Shown piece by piece: positions 1 to 11,465 of a stretch of 64,000 bases of DNA. The first letter of the stretch is position 1, and every line of letters starts with the position of its first letter. The notes beneath the pieces are model-generated. The model did no database searches. It was not told where the DNA came from and worked only from the letters and a program-made list of their open reading frames with translations. Source of the DNA: Anaeramoeba flamelloides (lineage: Eukaryota; Metamonada; Anaeramoebidae); contig JANTQA010000029.1 in assembly GCA_027625915.1 (NCBI GenBank), forward strand, positions 4,588,001 through 4,652,000. The letters run 5' to 3'. The translations under genes were made by a program, and so were the position numbers.

Positions 1-377
1 TTAAGAAGTGTACTCTCGAATTGGTAGACTGGATCTTGCATATTTTTAAATCCTTTTCTGGAATCTAAATCCCATCCCATCCCTCTCCATTCATGCTCCT
101 GTTCCTGCCCCCATTCCTGTCCCATTTCAAATTCTCTTTCTTTTATTCTTCTCAATTCCGGTGAATTTTTAATTTCCCAATCCTCGTCTTGCTCGGATAG
201 ATCGTTTTGAAAGTTATCATATTCTTCTTCGGATTGCGACAGTTCGTGTATTTGTGAATATTTTTCTGTTGATGTTTTTCGTGGAAGGTATTCTTTGTAG
301 CTTTCTTTGGAATCAGATTCTCCACCCCATTTCTTTTTGTTGTGATTTTGAATGTTTTTATTTACACCTTTGCTCAT
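1..377 (-). CDS. Partial hypothetical protein, N-terminal 125 residues
   Basis: An ATG at 377 opens a minus-strand frame that runs without a stop to the left edge, so only the first 125 residues are visible. The peptide is hydrophilic and charged, with many E, K, Q, N and W residues, including a QEWGQEQEHEW patch near residues 87-97. I see no signal peptide, membrane segment or recognisable domain. Base composition is clearly less AT-rich than the upstream spacer, which supports coding. The next gene on this strand is more than 4 kb away. I do not recognise the family, and the product may be a disordered N-terminal tail of a larger protein. Confidence 0.6.
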   Translation of the reverse strand, partial: MSKGVNKNIQNHNKKKWGGESDSKESYKEYLPRKTSTEKYSQIHELSQSEEEYDNFQNDLSEQDEDWEIKNSPELRRIKEREFEMGQEWGQEQEHEWRGMGWDLDSRKGFKNMQDPVYQFESTLL

Positions 378-1866
378 AAAGAAATCAAATTGCAGAAAGA
401 CTTGTTTATGAAATTAAAAAAAAATACGAAAAAATTAAATTAAAAAAATGAAAAAAAAATATTTCAGATTTTTCATTGATGTGTTACTTGTTACTGTGTT
501 ATTAAGAGTAGATTTTTATTTACAGACAAAGAAAATTTCATTTTTTATTAGGTTGTGATTAGTTCCTTCAGTTATTAAAATAATGGTAAATCCAGAAAAT
601 TTAAACCAAACAAAATGCTTCACATTACTGTATTATTGAAGTAATCTTCTCAGGAAGTTTGTTTTCCATGGGGTTGATTGGTCAATGAGAATTTCATCAA
701 AAACTTTAAATTAAATTTTTTGATTTCTTGTTAAGGATTTCGTAATGTAAAAAAACTTGATCTGGAGAGGAGATGATTTTTGAAGTGAACAAATTTGTAA
801 CTTCTCATTTAAGAGATTAAATAAAACCATTAAAAGCATAAGAAATTTAATTCAGTTTTTTAAAATAAGGTTGAAATAAAAAACTTATTTTTAGTCAAAT
901 AAAATTAACTACTTTAAAATTCAGATTTATGTTCTAAATTCTAAGTTCAATTTCACATTAATGTAATCAATTAACTCAACCAATAAAACAACTTAAGAGA
1001 ACGAATCTTTTGAGTAAAACCCATTTTACCAGTTTCTTAACATTTAAACCAATAGAATACTTGGTTTCAAAATGTTATAAAAAATTTAAAAAATGAAAAT
1101 GTAGTAAAAAATTTTCAGATATTTATTTGAATTTATCAGTAATACAACAAAAATAAAAATAACAATAAATACTCATTATTCAATTCTTCTTAAGTTTGTT
1201 TTTTTTTAAATCTAATTCAAAAAGAATTTATCTCAATAGATGTTTGGAAAAAATACAAAAAGCACATTTTTTTTCAAGATTAATCTATTTTATCAAGAAT
1301 AATATAACAAATTGTAGCATATTTTATTGAGCCCTGTTTTTCAATCTATAAAAGAAATTATCAACATTTTTTTTTGTAAAAAAATTGAGCTTTAAGATTT
1401 TGAATACTTTTCTGACATTATAAATTTTTACCAAAAAAAAAGAAAAAACAATTACTTTTATAAAACCAATTATTCGCTTTTATTTTTATATTATTGAATT
1501 GAAGAGAAGTAATATCAACAGATTGACCAGCACCCTATTGATCAAAAACTTTAAAATTATTTCCTGTTTTTTATTCCCATTTTTACTTTATACATCATTT
1601 CTAATAAAAAGATAACTTTTCTTTTAATAATTTAGAAGGGCAAATACAGAAGAATAAATGAAATCAAAGAAATTATTTAGATGATTAAAAACGAAAAAAC
1701 AAAAATTGAAAAAAATAAGAAATAGGAATGTAACAAAAGAAATTATTTTAATAACTAAAAACAAAAAAAAAAAAAAAATTGACAGAAATTCAAAAAAAGA
1801 GCAAAAGAAAAAAAATAATATTTTTTTAAGAGTAATAATAAAAATTGAAAAAAAAAATTAAATATT
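378..1866. other. Intergenic, AT-rich
   Basis: No convincing gene is seen. The stretch holds A/T runs, and at 1655-1785 a loose tandem similarity of about 70 bp built on a GAAATTATTT core followed by lysine/asparagine-like A-rich sequence. It should contain the promoter of the partial gene at the left edge. Confidence 0.5.
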
Positions 1867-2297
1867 GTGGAAAAAAAATGAAACTTGGGAAAAAAATTGA
1901 AATATGATTTTTTATTGCGAACATTACTGAAAATTCAAAACAAGATCAATTAAAAAAGGAAACAATAAATAAATAAAGATGAAATGAAGGATTCAGCACA
2001 AAAATAGTTTTTTGGAATACTTTCTTTTTGTATGGGTTTTTCTTTAATTGATCAATTATTAAACATTTGTGCGAAAAATTGACTCTTTTTGCGATCTTCA
2101 TAACCACAAAAAAAAATTTAAATAAGAAAATAGATTGAATTGTATTTGTTGGATCGATTGAAAATAATATAATAGATTATTATTTGAAGTTAATTTGTTT
2201 CTTATTTTTATTGATTTTACTTTTTATTTTCAGTAATGTTCCCAATTAAAGATCATATTTCAATTTTTTTCCCAAGTTTCACTTTTTTTCCAAAAAG
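1867..2297. mobile_element. MITE family C, copy 1
   Basis: Two arms of about 65 bp, near 1868-1935 and 2229-2295, are near-perfect inverted complements and contain GAAACTTGGGAAAAAAATTG and AACATTACTGAAAAT. The middle (about 1980-2110) matches the middle of the element at 37211-37605, including a shared GCAAAAAGAGTCAATTTTTC core on opposite strands. There is no coding capacity, so it is a non-autonomous DNA transposon. The exact ends and target duplication are uncertain. Confidence 0.7.
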
Positions 2298-3148
2298 GTA
2301 AATTAATTTTTGAAATTAATTTTAAACAGTTATTGTATAAAAAAAAAAAAAAAAGAAAAATATTATCAAATAAATTAATAATAATCAAAATAACAGTAAA
2401 AATACTTTTGTTTTATTTAATTTATATTGATAGTTGATCCTGGTAGTTTATTTTAGTTAATTTTTATTTGATTACAGTAACTTGTTATTTCTTTTTATTC
2501 ATGTTTTTACTACAAACTTTAATATCCTTTATCTTTTCTTTTTCATTTATTTTCTTCCAATATTACCCATCTTTTCATATTTTGGTGTCTAAGTATTGGT
2601 AAGTAGACACTGTGCCTTTGCCGTTGGTAACTTTTATTCTCAATTTAAAGGAAATTCAAATCTGGAAAAAATTGAAAATTATTCAATTTTTTTTTTTATT
2701 CTCAGAAAAATATACTTAAGAGAATGAACACATCTTAACATCCATACAATTTAAAGATATCAAAGTTTAATATAAAAGTATATTGATATCCAAAACCCTT
2801 AAAAAAAATATGAAAAAAAAACAAATAAAAAATATTTTACTTTTGAAAATAACTTTTTTAAAATTCAAAAGAAAAGGTACACTAAAAAAAGATATTTGAC
2901 AATAAGTTTGGGTATTTTATTTATTTTTCAGCGCAGAAATTTCCAATTTTTTAAAAAGTTAAAATTAAATTCATTTTAATAAGAGTAACATTTCCGATTT
3001 TGATTATAAACTAGATTTTATAATAAATGTTCAATTTTTTATTTATTTTTTTATTTTACTTTTTTTTATTTTTAGATGAAAAAAAAATATCTCTAGTGTA
3101 TAAAACCAAATATTAAAATGGGAATTTTTTTAATTATAATAGATAACT
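2298..3148. other. Intergenic, with a small hairpin
   Basis: AT-rich spacer without a gene. At 2586-2611 a GTGTCTA...TAGACAC stem brackets a short loop and is followed by a GC-richer GTGCCTTTGCC patch. A reverse-complementary GGCAAAGGCAC occurs inside the element at 8759-9038. This could be a remnant end of the same transposon type. Confidence 0.4.
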
Positions 3149-3964
3149 GTCAAATCTAAAATCCGGAAATTTCGGAAACCCGGTAATTCCATTTTTCTGA
3201 TCAATTGAAAATATTAGTAAAAAGTCAAAAATATACTCCCATTTTAAAGATAAATAACCCAATTACCCAGCAACTTATAACCTTTCCAATTGGGGTATTG
3301 GTTAAATATTCTGAATCCACCATTTTTAACTCTTTGGTGAATTCAGAAACCAAAAAAATCCAAAATTTGTAAAATTAATTGAGAACATGACTGAAAATGA
3401 AAATCCACTTTTGATTTTAAATTTTGAAATAAAAAACATTTTTATACTTTTAAAATATTTGAAAGCATTTGAATTTGAGAGAGGTGTTTGATTATTGCAA
3501 ATTTTCATGAAATTATGAAAATCATTTTGTAAAAAAATAAATCCTCTAAGGTTCCCAATAGAAATTTAAAATTTTGAAAAAATTATTAAAGAAAGATATA
3601 AAGTAAATAAAACTCTTATTTCATAAATGCAATAACAAAATAATTCTTATAAAGATGATTCCTAATAAATTTAGAATTTATCTAAAGGGAAAATCGCAAT
3701 AAATTTGATTTTCAATTTTCAGTCATGTTCTCAATTAATTTTACAAATTTTGGATTTTTTTGGTTTCTGAATTCACCAAAGAGTTAAAAATGGTGGATTC
3801 AGAATATTTAACCAATACCCCAATTGGAAAGGTTATAAGTTGCTGGGTAATTGGGTTATTTATCTTTAAAATGGGAGTATATTTTTGACTTTTTACTAAT
3901 ATTTTCAATTGATCAGAAAAATGGAATTACCGGGTTTCCGAAATTTCCGGATTTTAGATTTGAC
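3149..3964. mobile_element. Foldback element with 250-bp perfect inverted arms
   Basis: Positions 3149-3398 and 3715-3964 are exact reverse complements over 250 bp as far as I can read, beginning GTCAAATCTAAAATCCGG. A spacer of 316 bp lies between them and has no usable open frame. The inner ends of the arms carry ACATGACTGAAAAT, closely matching the ACATTACTGAAAAT at the inner arm ends of family C, which suggests a common ancestor. No clear target-site duplication is visible. Perfect arms imply a very recent insertion or ongoing arm conversion. Confidence 0.85.
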
Positions 3965-4773
3965 GGTAAGTTCAATTTAAAAAAATATTTATTTTCAAAA
4001 TTTGTTTTTTAATCGACCAATTATTTTGAAATGGAGTTTATTTAATCAAGTAAATTATGTTTATTTCTTTTTGTGCAATTCACAATATAATTTAAAAAAT
4101 CTTTGGTAATTATTGTAAATCATAATATTATATTAATCAATAATAACTAATCATAGGGATAATTGAGTTAATCTTGTGATTAAAAATTAATCACTTTTTA
4201 AGAGTTATAAACAAATTCAAGCATGATGTTCATTATTTTTTCTTTGAATCAATTTTAGTTTATCAGACAAATAAATATCGATCCTCAAATAAAAGTGTTT
4301 TTTGGAAAAGTTTTAAAAAAATAGCAAAATATTAAAAAATTTTTTTTGGTTAGGGTGTTCCAAATTAAAATCAAAAGGTTCAAAACCCAAACGAAAAGTT
4401 AAAAAAAAAAAAAAAAACGCAAAACCAACAAAAAAAAATTTCAGGTATTCTAATGTTAATAAAAGTTTTAAACAATTTAAATCTTGTTATTTCTTTTTTT
4501 TTTAAAGTGTTTTACTTTGATTTTGAAATTAGTTGTATATGTGTTTGTTCGGTTGTTTGTTTAAAATAAGCAAATTGAAAGATCAATCTTTTTTCTTGAA
4601 AAGAAGAAAATTCAAAATCAAAGAAAATAAAGAAGAGATATGAAAAGAAAAGAAAAGAAAAGAAGAATACGAAAGAGGAGAAAAGAAAAGAGAAGAGAAA
4701 GGAAGAGAAGAGAAGAGAAAAGAAGATACTTTAAAACAAAGAGATAATCAAAGTTAAAGAAAAGCCTATTAAA
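3965..4773. other. Intergenic, with a purine tract (4622-4735)
   Basis: A spacer downstream of the actin-related gene, which is read from the other strand. From about 4622 to 4735 the plus strand is almost pure A and G, built from AAAAG and AGAAGAG units, so the minus strand is pyrimidine-rich close to the 3' end of that gene. No gene is seen. Confidence 0.5.
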
Positions 4774-6081
4774 TCACATCAAAGAACGTATTGTCTTTTG
4801 ATTCAAAACATTTGGGCCATCTTCTTCATACAATATTTTCGATACCAATAAGGAGTTTGACGTTTTATAAACGTTTCCAAACAGGGACCCACCTAACCAA
4901 GGGAAAAGCCCACGGTCCTCTTCGGCATTTGGGACAAAGAAATTAATTTCCGACATTTCTGGGGAGATTTCCTTTAAGTGGAACCACAATTTCTCGACAA
5001 AGCCCTTTGTAAGTGTGGATCCGCCCATTAGCACGATATTCTTCAACAAGTCTTGTCGAACTGTGAGATCACAGGAAGTTACGGACTGTTGGATCGTTTC
5101 ATGAATTGACTTGCATGTCTTGCCAACAAGGTGAGGATAAAAAAGAGGGTTTATGGTATTTTCTGCAAGATTTGAAACATCGATTGTTTGCTGTTCTTTT
5201 TCTTTCTCATTCTCTTTCTCATTTGATTTTTTTTTTTTTTTTTTCGAAAAAGAAGGGATCTCAAAATTTTGTAATTTCTTATTGTTTGACATTTCTTTAA
5301 CAAGCTGGTTGTTCTTTTCGGTATTGAGTTTAATTTTCTCTTCGATTTTGCTCTTGTTTTCTGTGTTTTCGAAGTTTTGCTTGTTAATTTTGTCGATTAA
5401 TTCCTTAGGCGTGACAGCATAGAGGTATTCCTTTTTAAATTCGGGGACGATGGCTTCTGTGCGCATAAGGGATCCATTGGTAATAATGCCATAGTCCTGG
5501 GAGAGCATATCTTGGAGATACTTGGAGATCTGGTAACCGCCAATCATCGATGTAGAGGAATGGTTGTAAAGGATCCTGCCCTCGTAGAACGGTGTGCACC
5601 GCGTAGAAATCTCGCCAATGTCGACACACAGCCCGGAAATTTGACTACAGCCGATGACAGAGCACAGTGGCTGCAACACATTGCTGACACCCTCACAATT
5701 CAGGGTCTCAAACATCAACTCTGCAAAGTGTCTGTCGTCGTTTGCAGTGAAATAGGACGAGCGCACATTCAGAAGATTTAAGTCATTCATTTCCTGATCA
5801 ATCTCCAGGCGCTCGATCAATTTGGTCAAAAAGAAATCTAATTCTTCCCAATTGATAGACACAGACTGGAAGTCGGTTGAGATGATTTGAGTGACGTTGT
5901 TGTTGGATTGTGAAAAAGATGAATTCCCAATGTATTTTTTGGTCTTTAATGGGAAAGATGAACAATTCTTATCAAGCAATTTCCCACTTACGGTTCGCTC
6001 AATGTATTTTGGTCTTGAGAAACCACATAAACCAAAGTGGGTAGTATGCGCCCCAATATCTAAAATGTAGAGTTCTTCCAT
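4774..6081 (-). CDS. Divergent actin-related protein
   Basis: The protein has 435 residues. Actin-fold ATP-binding motifs are in order: phosphate-1 loop DIGAHTTHFGLCG (residues 8-20), phosphate-2 segment LCVDIGEISTRCTPFYEG (151-168), adenosine motif NIVLMGGSTLTKGF (348-361), and the late PWLGGSLF (394-401) that matches the W-I-G-G-S of actins. A lysine/glutamate-rich insert (about 230-305) interrupts the region corresponding to subdomain 4. I chose the ATG at 6081 because the actin fold starts there. An upstream in-frame ATG at 6153 would add 24 residues containing a poly-F run encoded by a T-rich leader, which is unlike any actin N-terminus. The sequence is too divergent to assign to a particular Arp subfamily. 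A role in chromatin remodelling or dynactin-like complexes is possible but unproven. The stop is TGA, and no intron is needed. Confidence 0.85.
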   Translation of the reverse strand: MEELYILDIGAHTTHFGLCGFSRPKYIERTVSGKLLDKNCSSFPLKTKKYIGNSSFSQSNNNVTQIISTDFQSVSINWEELDFFLTKLIERLEIDQEMNDLNLLNVRSSYFTANDDRHFAELMFETLNCEGVSNVLQPLCSVIGCSQISGLCVDIGEISTRCTPFYEGRILYNHSSTSMIGGYQISKYLQDMLSQDYGIITNGSLMRTEAIVPEFKKEYLYAVTPKELIDKINKQNFENTENKSKIEEKIKLNTEKNNQLVKEMSNNKKLQNFEIPSFSKKKKKKSNEKENEKEKEQQTIDVSNLAENTINPLFYPHLVGKTCKSIHETIQQSVTSCDLTVRQDLLKNIVLMGGSTLTKGFVEKLWFHLKEISPEMSEINFFVPNAEEDRGLFPWLGGSLFGNVYKTSNSLLVSKILYEEDGPNVLNQKTIRSLM

Positions 6082-8758
6082 TTGAAGAGTTATGTTGAAT
6101 AAGTTTTGAGCAAAAAAAAAAAAAAAATGCAAAAAATAAATTCTTTTTACCAAAAAGTTGGTTAAGTGAAATTTACAATCTAGTTTATCTTGAAACTTTG
6201 TTTTATAATTTCATCAAAGATTGTAATTTTTGTTTAGCTCATTATTTAGAAAAAATTTTTTCGAAAAACAATAAACTTTTGTTAATTTTTCACTTTTTAA
6301 GAAAAATTCTTAAGGGAGCAGGTGCATTTTATCAATTTTGAGTGAAAGTTTATTTGAAGCTGAATAACTAAAATGGTTTTTTTTTTGAATGAAATACATT
6401 GATTTTAATAAATATCAGAGTGAAATATATTATATTATAAAAAGCTATTTCCAAAAAAGAGGGGGAAATTTATTTTAAAAATTAAAAAAACAAAGACAAA
6501 TTTTGTAAAACCATTTAAATTTATAAATGCATTGACAATAATTTATATTTTTTTGATAATAATTCAATTTGTTTGTTTGTATGCTATGAAAAAAATAAAA
6601 GATATTATATTTTCTGATCTCAATTTGGGAAACTTTTTAAGGGTAAATTGTTATTTATTATTTTCTTTTTGATTAAATTAAAATCATATTCATAACTTCT
6701 TTTGTCTCAACGATTTTTCCAGTATAATGAAAAAGATATACTAGTATTTTATTATTTCGTAAAAAAATTGTGTCTTTGCCATATTTCAAGCTTTTTATTA
6801 AAATTGGTTGTTTGTTACTTTCTCCAAAAAAAAAAGTGTTATTTTATATTTTTCATTTTTTGGAAATATTTCAATGAACATATTTTGAAATAAATACCTT
6901 ATTGATTTATTTTGTATTAATATTAAACTTAATTTGGTGTTATCGATTAATAAATACCTTCACTTATATTGATGATTTTTTATAAAATGTTGAAAAAAGA
7001 ATTCTCCACTTTTTCGGAAAACCCTTTCATTTAGAAAAGAATTATAGCAATAAAAATCAAAAGAAAGAAAATATTTATCCAGAATGACAAATTTTGGAAA
7101 AAAATTCTTCCTTCTTTATTGGTCTTATCTTAAAATTTGGTGTATATACTTCTTCTTTGATGAATTGTATTTATAATTCTGAAAGAATAAACTTTTATTT
7201 GGAAAATATTGAGGAACTCCGAAATTTCAATTTTGAAAAGATTTTGCAAAAGAATTAAAATTCAAATTATGATTAAAAGTATCTAATTGTGATTTTGTTA
7301 AAGAAAATAGGATATTTTTTATTTATACTTCAGAAAAATCGATTCATTGGATGTATTTTTTTAAAATATTAAAATTATCTATTTACAACCAACCCAAATA
7401 ATAAAATGATTAGAAATGTTAATTTAATATTTTTATTATCGTTTTTTTACTGTCTATTTGTCTTTTTTTAGTTATTGGTACAATTAAATTATTGGGCCAT
7501 TTTCCGGTTAACACATCGAAACAGTATAATTTGATATGCCCTATTTTGATTAAAATATTGAAAAGAAAAAAATTCTTAATATAAATTTGTAAATAAATGG
7601 TTTTACATAATAATAATAAATAGAAATAGGTGAAAATACAAGTTAATAATATATATATATATATTTACTCTCATCCAAATTAGGAAGGTAAAAAAGAAAG
7701 ATATTCAAAAATATACTTGGTTTATAAAGTTTTTTTTTCTTTTGATTTATAGAAAATATTATGTAACAGTATTCTTTTTAGGTTGTTCTTCTATTTAAAT
7801 ATTTTTTATGTGAGGTACCTTTTCAGGTATTATTTTTGTTTATCTCTATTAATATTGATAAAAAAACTCATATGGTTACCTTAAATGTTTTTTTAATTTT
7901 TTTTTTTACCATATAATCAGTTTTTTTTTACTATCATTTTTTTTTATTTTGAATATCATTTCTAAATGTTCATTTAGCAAGGTTATATTTTGAGTAATTC
8001 ACGAATTATTGATATTTTTGTGGCATTATTATTTTAAATGAATAAGTAACCCAAAAAAAAAATTTTGGGGTATTTAAACAACAATCACTAGAAAACAATT
8101 TTTTTTGACAAAGAATTGTTAATATAAAAAAATTTTTTTGTTTCGGTTTTTTATAAAAAAAGCGGAAATATAAATGCAATTCGAAATTAAAATTCAACAA
8201 TCAATCAGAACATTTGATATCAAACAAATTTTCAGTCTAAAAAAATTTTAGAATTATAGAAAAAAAAACAAAAAATTGGTAAATATTTTGCAAGTAATGG
8301 GGTTTTCATAAATGTTTCAAGAAATCGTTTTTTGATTAAGAATTGACGGAAAAAAAATTGAGTAAAGGAATATAACAATCTTAAATGATATAAATTTGAG
8401 ATCAATAAATAATTAATTATTATTATTTTTTTTTCTGGGGCATTTTTTAATTTTTTTTAATTTACATTTTTAATTTTGAATGAAAATATATTATACTGGG
8501 CTCTATCATGTACACTACTTTTATTTTTTAAATCTTAGTGATTTTGATTAAAAGAAATTTTTTAAAGAATACCTTTTTAGATAATATGTTGCACTCGAAA
8601 TTTATATAAAACATTCTTCACGAATAACAGATAAAATTCATCAAAGTTGGAGACGAACAACTAAAAATTCAAAATAACAAGATTTGAAGGTAATAAAAGA
8701 TAATATTTTTTTAAAATATTTCAAGAATCTTAATCTTTAAAAAAGTATATACAAACTT
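6082..8758. other. Intergenic, AT-rich
   Basis: No gene is supported. The stretch has A/T runs and a short AT dinucleotide array near 7650. Small open frames here are low-complexity F/K/N peptides. It includes the presumed promoter of the actin-related gene directly upstream of 6081. Confidence 0.5.
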
Positions 8759-9038
8759 TTTTAAAAATATGAATACTTTTTTTTTTAGTGGGTAGAATTA
8801 AAACGTTTATCAAGTTTTCTGTTTCAAAAAAAATGAGGAATCAGCATCTAAATATGGCAAAGGCACGGGGGTATGAATGAAAGTACTATATTAAAAAAAG
8901 AACATACACTTTCTGAAAATAAAGTCATTTTACAAAAGTTTTAATACTAAAAAAGACCTCACAGTAAAAAAATAGAAAACTTGATAAAAGTTTAAATTCT
9001 CCCCACTAAAAAAAAAAGTATTCATATTTTTAAAAATG
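8759..9038. mobile_element. MITE family D
   Basis: Arms at about 8759-8822 and 8972-9038 are imperfect inverted complements, with TTTTTAAAAATATGAATAC outermost, followed by an AGTGGG/CCCACT block and ATCAAGTTTTCT. The centre contains the GC-richer patch GGCAAAGGCACGGGGG. It is non-coding with a single full copy in the window. Superfamily and target site are not determined. Confidence 0.7.
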
Positions 9039-9902
9039 GCTGAATAAACTCATATTGCCCAATTGTTTTTAAAGACTTAATTCAAAAAACTATTGTGTTT
9101 AGATGAAAATATGATATTACGACTTATTATCTTTTTTCTGGGATTTTCTTAGTTCTTTGTTAATTGAAGAATAAAAGGTATCAAATTTTCTTTGAACGTT
9201 TATCAAAAATAAAAGTTAAAAAATGAAAGTGTTTTTAATTCTCACTCCCAAAATCAAATATATAAGATTTGGTAAACTGAATAATTGAAAATAATCATTT
9301 AATTGTTCAGTTCTTTTCCCATTTTAAAATTTTTTTTTACTCTTCTTTGAGAAAAGTTTTTATTCATAACAAAAGAAAGAAATAAGGTATCATTAGTTGG
9401 GGTTTGAAAAGAAAATTTACAAGACTCGTAAAAATTAATTAAAGTCCAAATTTTTATTCTTATTTGGAATATTTGTTTTTGGAAAGGCGAAGGAAAATTT
9501 TATTCCTTTTATTTTTGAATTCACAAAACGAATTCTATTTGAATCAAACAAACTTTTCTAGGAATTTATTCTGAAATGTGATTTTGACATATTTTTTGGA
9601 AGTCTTTAATTTTCCAAGTAAAAAAAAACGAACAAGTTTGAATTGTATGATCACCATTTTTCCTTGGAAATATTTTGTTTTTTAGACAGTTGGTAGCTAA
9701 GATTGCTATTTGAGTAAAAAAGAAAATTATTAGAAAAATTTTTTTTGATCAATAAACAATCGAATTTCGGGTAACGAAAATAGCAGCAAAACGATTTTGT
9801 AGTGTCAAAAAACAAATTAATACCTTTTGATTTTTTCAAACAACATAATTTTATAATTTCAACCATTCCTTATTTCCACAACAACAAGAACCAATCAGCA
9901 GA
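9039..9902. other. Intergenic, upstream of the LRR gene
   Basis: AT-rich spacer with no gene seen. Around 9483-9530 there is a GAAGGAAAATTTT stretch like one end of family H, but no partner arm was found. The final 60 bp carry a CCACAACAACAAG leader just before the LRR gene's ATG. Confidence 0.45.
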
Positions 9903-11465
9903 ATGGATCTACTAACTTTTGAAAAATTACTATTACAAGTCGAGACAAATAACCCCAAGGTTGTTAATTTAAATCTATGGTCTTGTGGTCAACCAACAAG
10001 GTGTTTGACCTTGCTCTTTGATCATTTATCTACAAACACACACATCAAGACAATTGACTTGGGCAACAATGACCTTACTGATCAAGATCTTTTGGAATTT
10101 TGTCGCTCGTTAGTCAAGAATTACACTGTGAGGCACCTTGTATTGAGCTTTAATCAGATTACTGACCAGGGGGTTCAACATTTGTTCTCCTTATTAAAAA
10201 CAAACAAGACGATTTGTTCGATTGATTTATCAAGGAACAAGATCACGAACAATGGTGGAAAAATAATTTTGAGCAATTTAAATGTCTGTAGATCACTTTT
10301 TGAGTTAGACTTGTCAATGAACAAGGTGGCAAGAACCCTTGACGAGCGAATTTGTTTCATCTTAAATAGGAGAAGAAAATATTATGCCATAGGGCGACTG
10401 AAGTCACGAGCAAAGCGGAGATCTAATGGCCAAAAGAAAAATGTTCAAACAGATATCAGGGTGATCAAATCCAATCAAAAAACTCAAGGAAAAATGCCCA
10501 GCAAAAGCGAATTAGATTCACACCTCACAGGCAATATTCTTCGGAAAACATTATTAGTCAGCAATAGCAACCAAAGTGAATCTGAAACAGACTACACTCT
10601 TCCGTCTTTCGCAGAAATAAGTTTTGGCGAGGATTCAAATGTAACCGATCAGGAATCTATATTTCACAAGAGCAAGTTTGAGGAGATAAATTTTGAAACA
10701 CTCTCTTCCATCAAAACTTCAAAGAATTCGAAAAATCAAAATAAGAAGAATAACCTTGATCTAAACGAAACAAGTAATACTGAGACCAAAAAGAGAATGT
10801 TAACAAAAGCAAGATCGGTTAAAGAGATCATGGATACCAATTTGAAGATTACTACAGAAAACAGTGGATCAGGAATGATCTCTGAAAACTTGTTTGAAGA
10901 ATTATCTTCCGAAAATTCTGGTTATTATAGCACTACAACTTTGAATGCGAACGTCGACGAAAACTTGGACAGCCTTTATTTTAGTTCTTTTCCAAGCAGC
11001 AAAAATGATCTCATTTCTCTAGATCCCCTCAGTGAGGTTGAATATACCCCTAATGAGATTGGTCTGAAAAACGAAACAGAAATCGAAACAACCAGCAAGG
11101 GTAGTGTACAACTAAACAATTTTAGACATGAACTCAACCAAATTAAGGTAGTACTTAGTAACTATCTTCGAAATAGCCCTGATCAATATTCTACAGAGAT
11201 ACTGAAGACACTGAAAAACTTTGAGTCTGGATATTGGGATCCAATAAGTGAAACCATCAACGAAATTAAAGAAGAATTTCATGTGTTAAAAGAATCAACC
11301 CAGAAACACCGAAAAAAAATAAGAAATTTGAAATCAAATCTTAAAGTCCTCCAAAAAGAATTCGAAAACACATCCAAAAAGACAAGCGACTATAAAAATA
11401 AAGTTAAAGTTTTACAAAAAACATCAAATAATCTTGATGTTTTACTCTCTAAAAAAAAAATCTAA
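9903..11465 (+). CDS. Leucine-rich-repeat protein with C-terminal coiled coil
   Basis: The protein has 520 residues from a single exon ending in TAA. Residues 20-145 hold about four leucine-rich repeats of the long (about 28-residue) ribonuclease-inhibitor type, seen as IDLGNNDLTD, LVLSFNQITD, IDLSRNKITN and LDLSMNKV at regular spacing. A basic stretch follows (about 155-175, RRRKYYAIGRLKSRAKRRS), then a long Ser/Asn/Glu-rich region that is probably disordered (180-420). The C-terminus (about 440-515) is K/E-rich with heptad-like spacing and reads as a coiled coil. There is no signal peptide or membrane segment, so it is probably cytoplasmic or nuclear. LRRs of this kind bind protein partners, but which one cannot be told from sequence. 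The GC content is well above that of the flanks. Confidence 0.85.
   Translation: MDLLTFEKLLLQVETNNPKVVNLNLWSCGQPTRCLTLLFDHLSTNTHIKTIDLGNNDLTDQDLLEFCRSLVKNYTVRHLVLSFNQITDQGVQHLFSLLKTNKTICSIDLSRNKITNNGGKIILSNLNVCRSLFELDLSMNKVARTLDERICFILNRRRKYYAIGRLKSRAKRRSNGQKKNVQTDIRVIKSNQKTQGKMPSKSELDSHLTGNILRKTLLVSNSNQSESETDYTLPSFAEISFGEDSNVTDQESIFHKSKFEEINFETLSSIKTSKNSKNQNKKNNLDLNETSNTETKKRMLTKARSVKEIMDTNLKITTENSGSGMISENLFEELSSENSGYYSTTTLNANVDENLDSLYFSSFPSSKNDLISLDPLSEVEYTPNEIGLKNETEIETTSKGSVQLNNFRHELNQIKVVLSNYLRNSPDQYSTEILKTLKNFESGYWDPISETINEIKEEFHVLKESTQKHRKKIRNLKSNLKVLQKEFENTSKKTSDYKNKVKVLQKTSNNLDVLLSKKKI

Noticed and set aside
6081-6153. Signal peptide or membrane anchor on the actin-related protein
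   Set aside because: The hydrophobic F-run arises from a T-rich leader upstream of the true actin-fold start.
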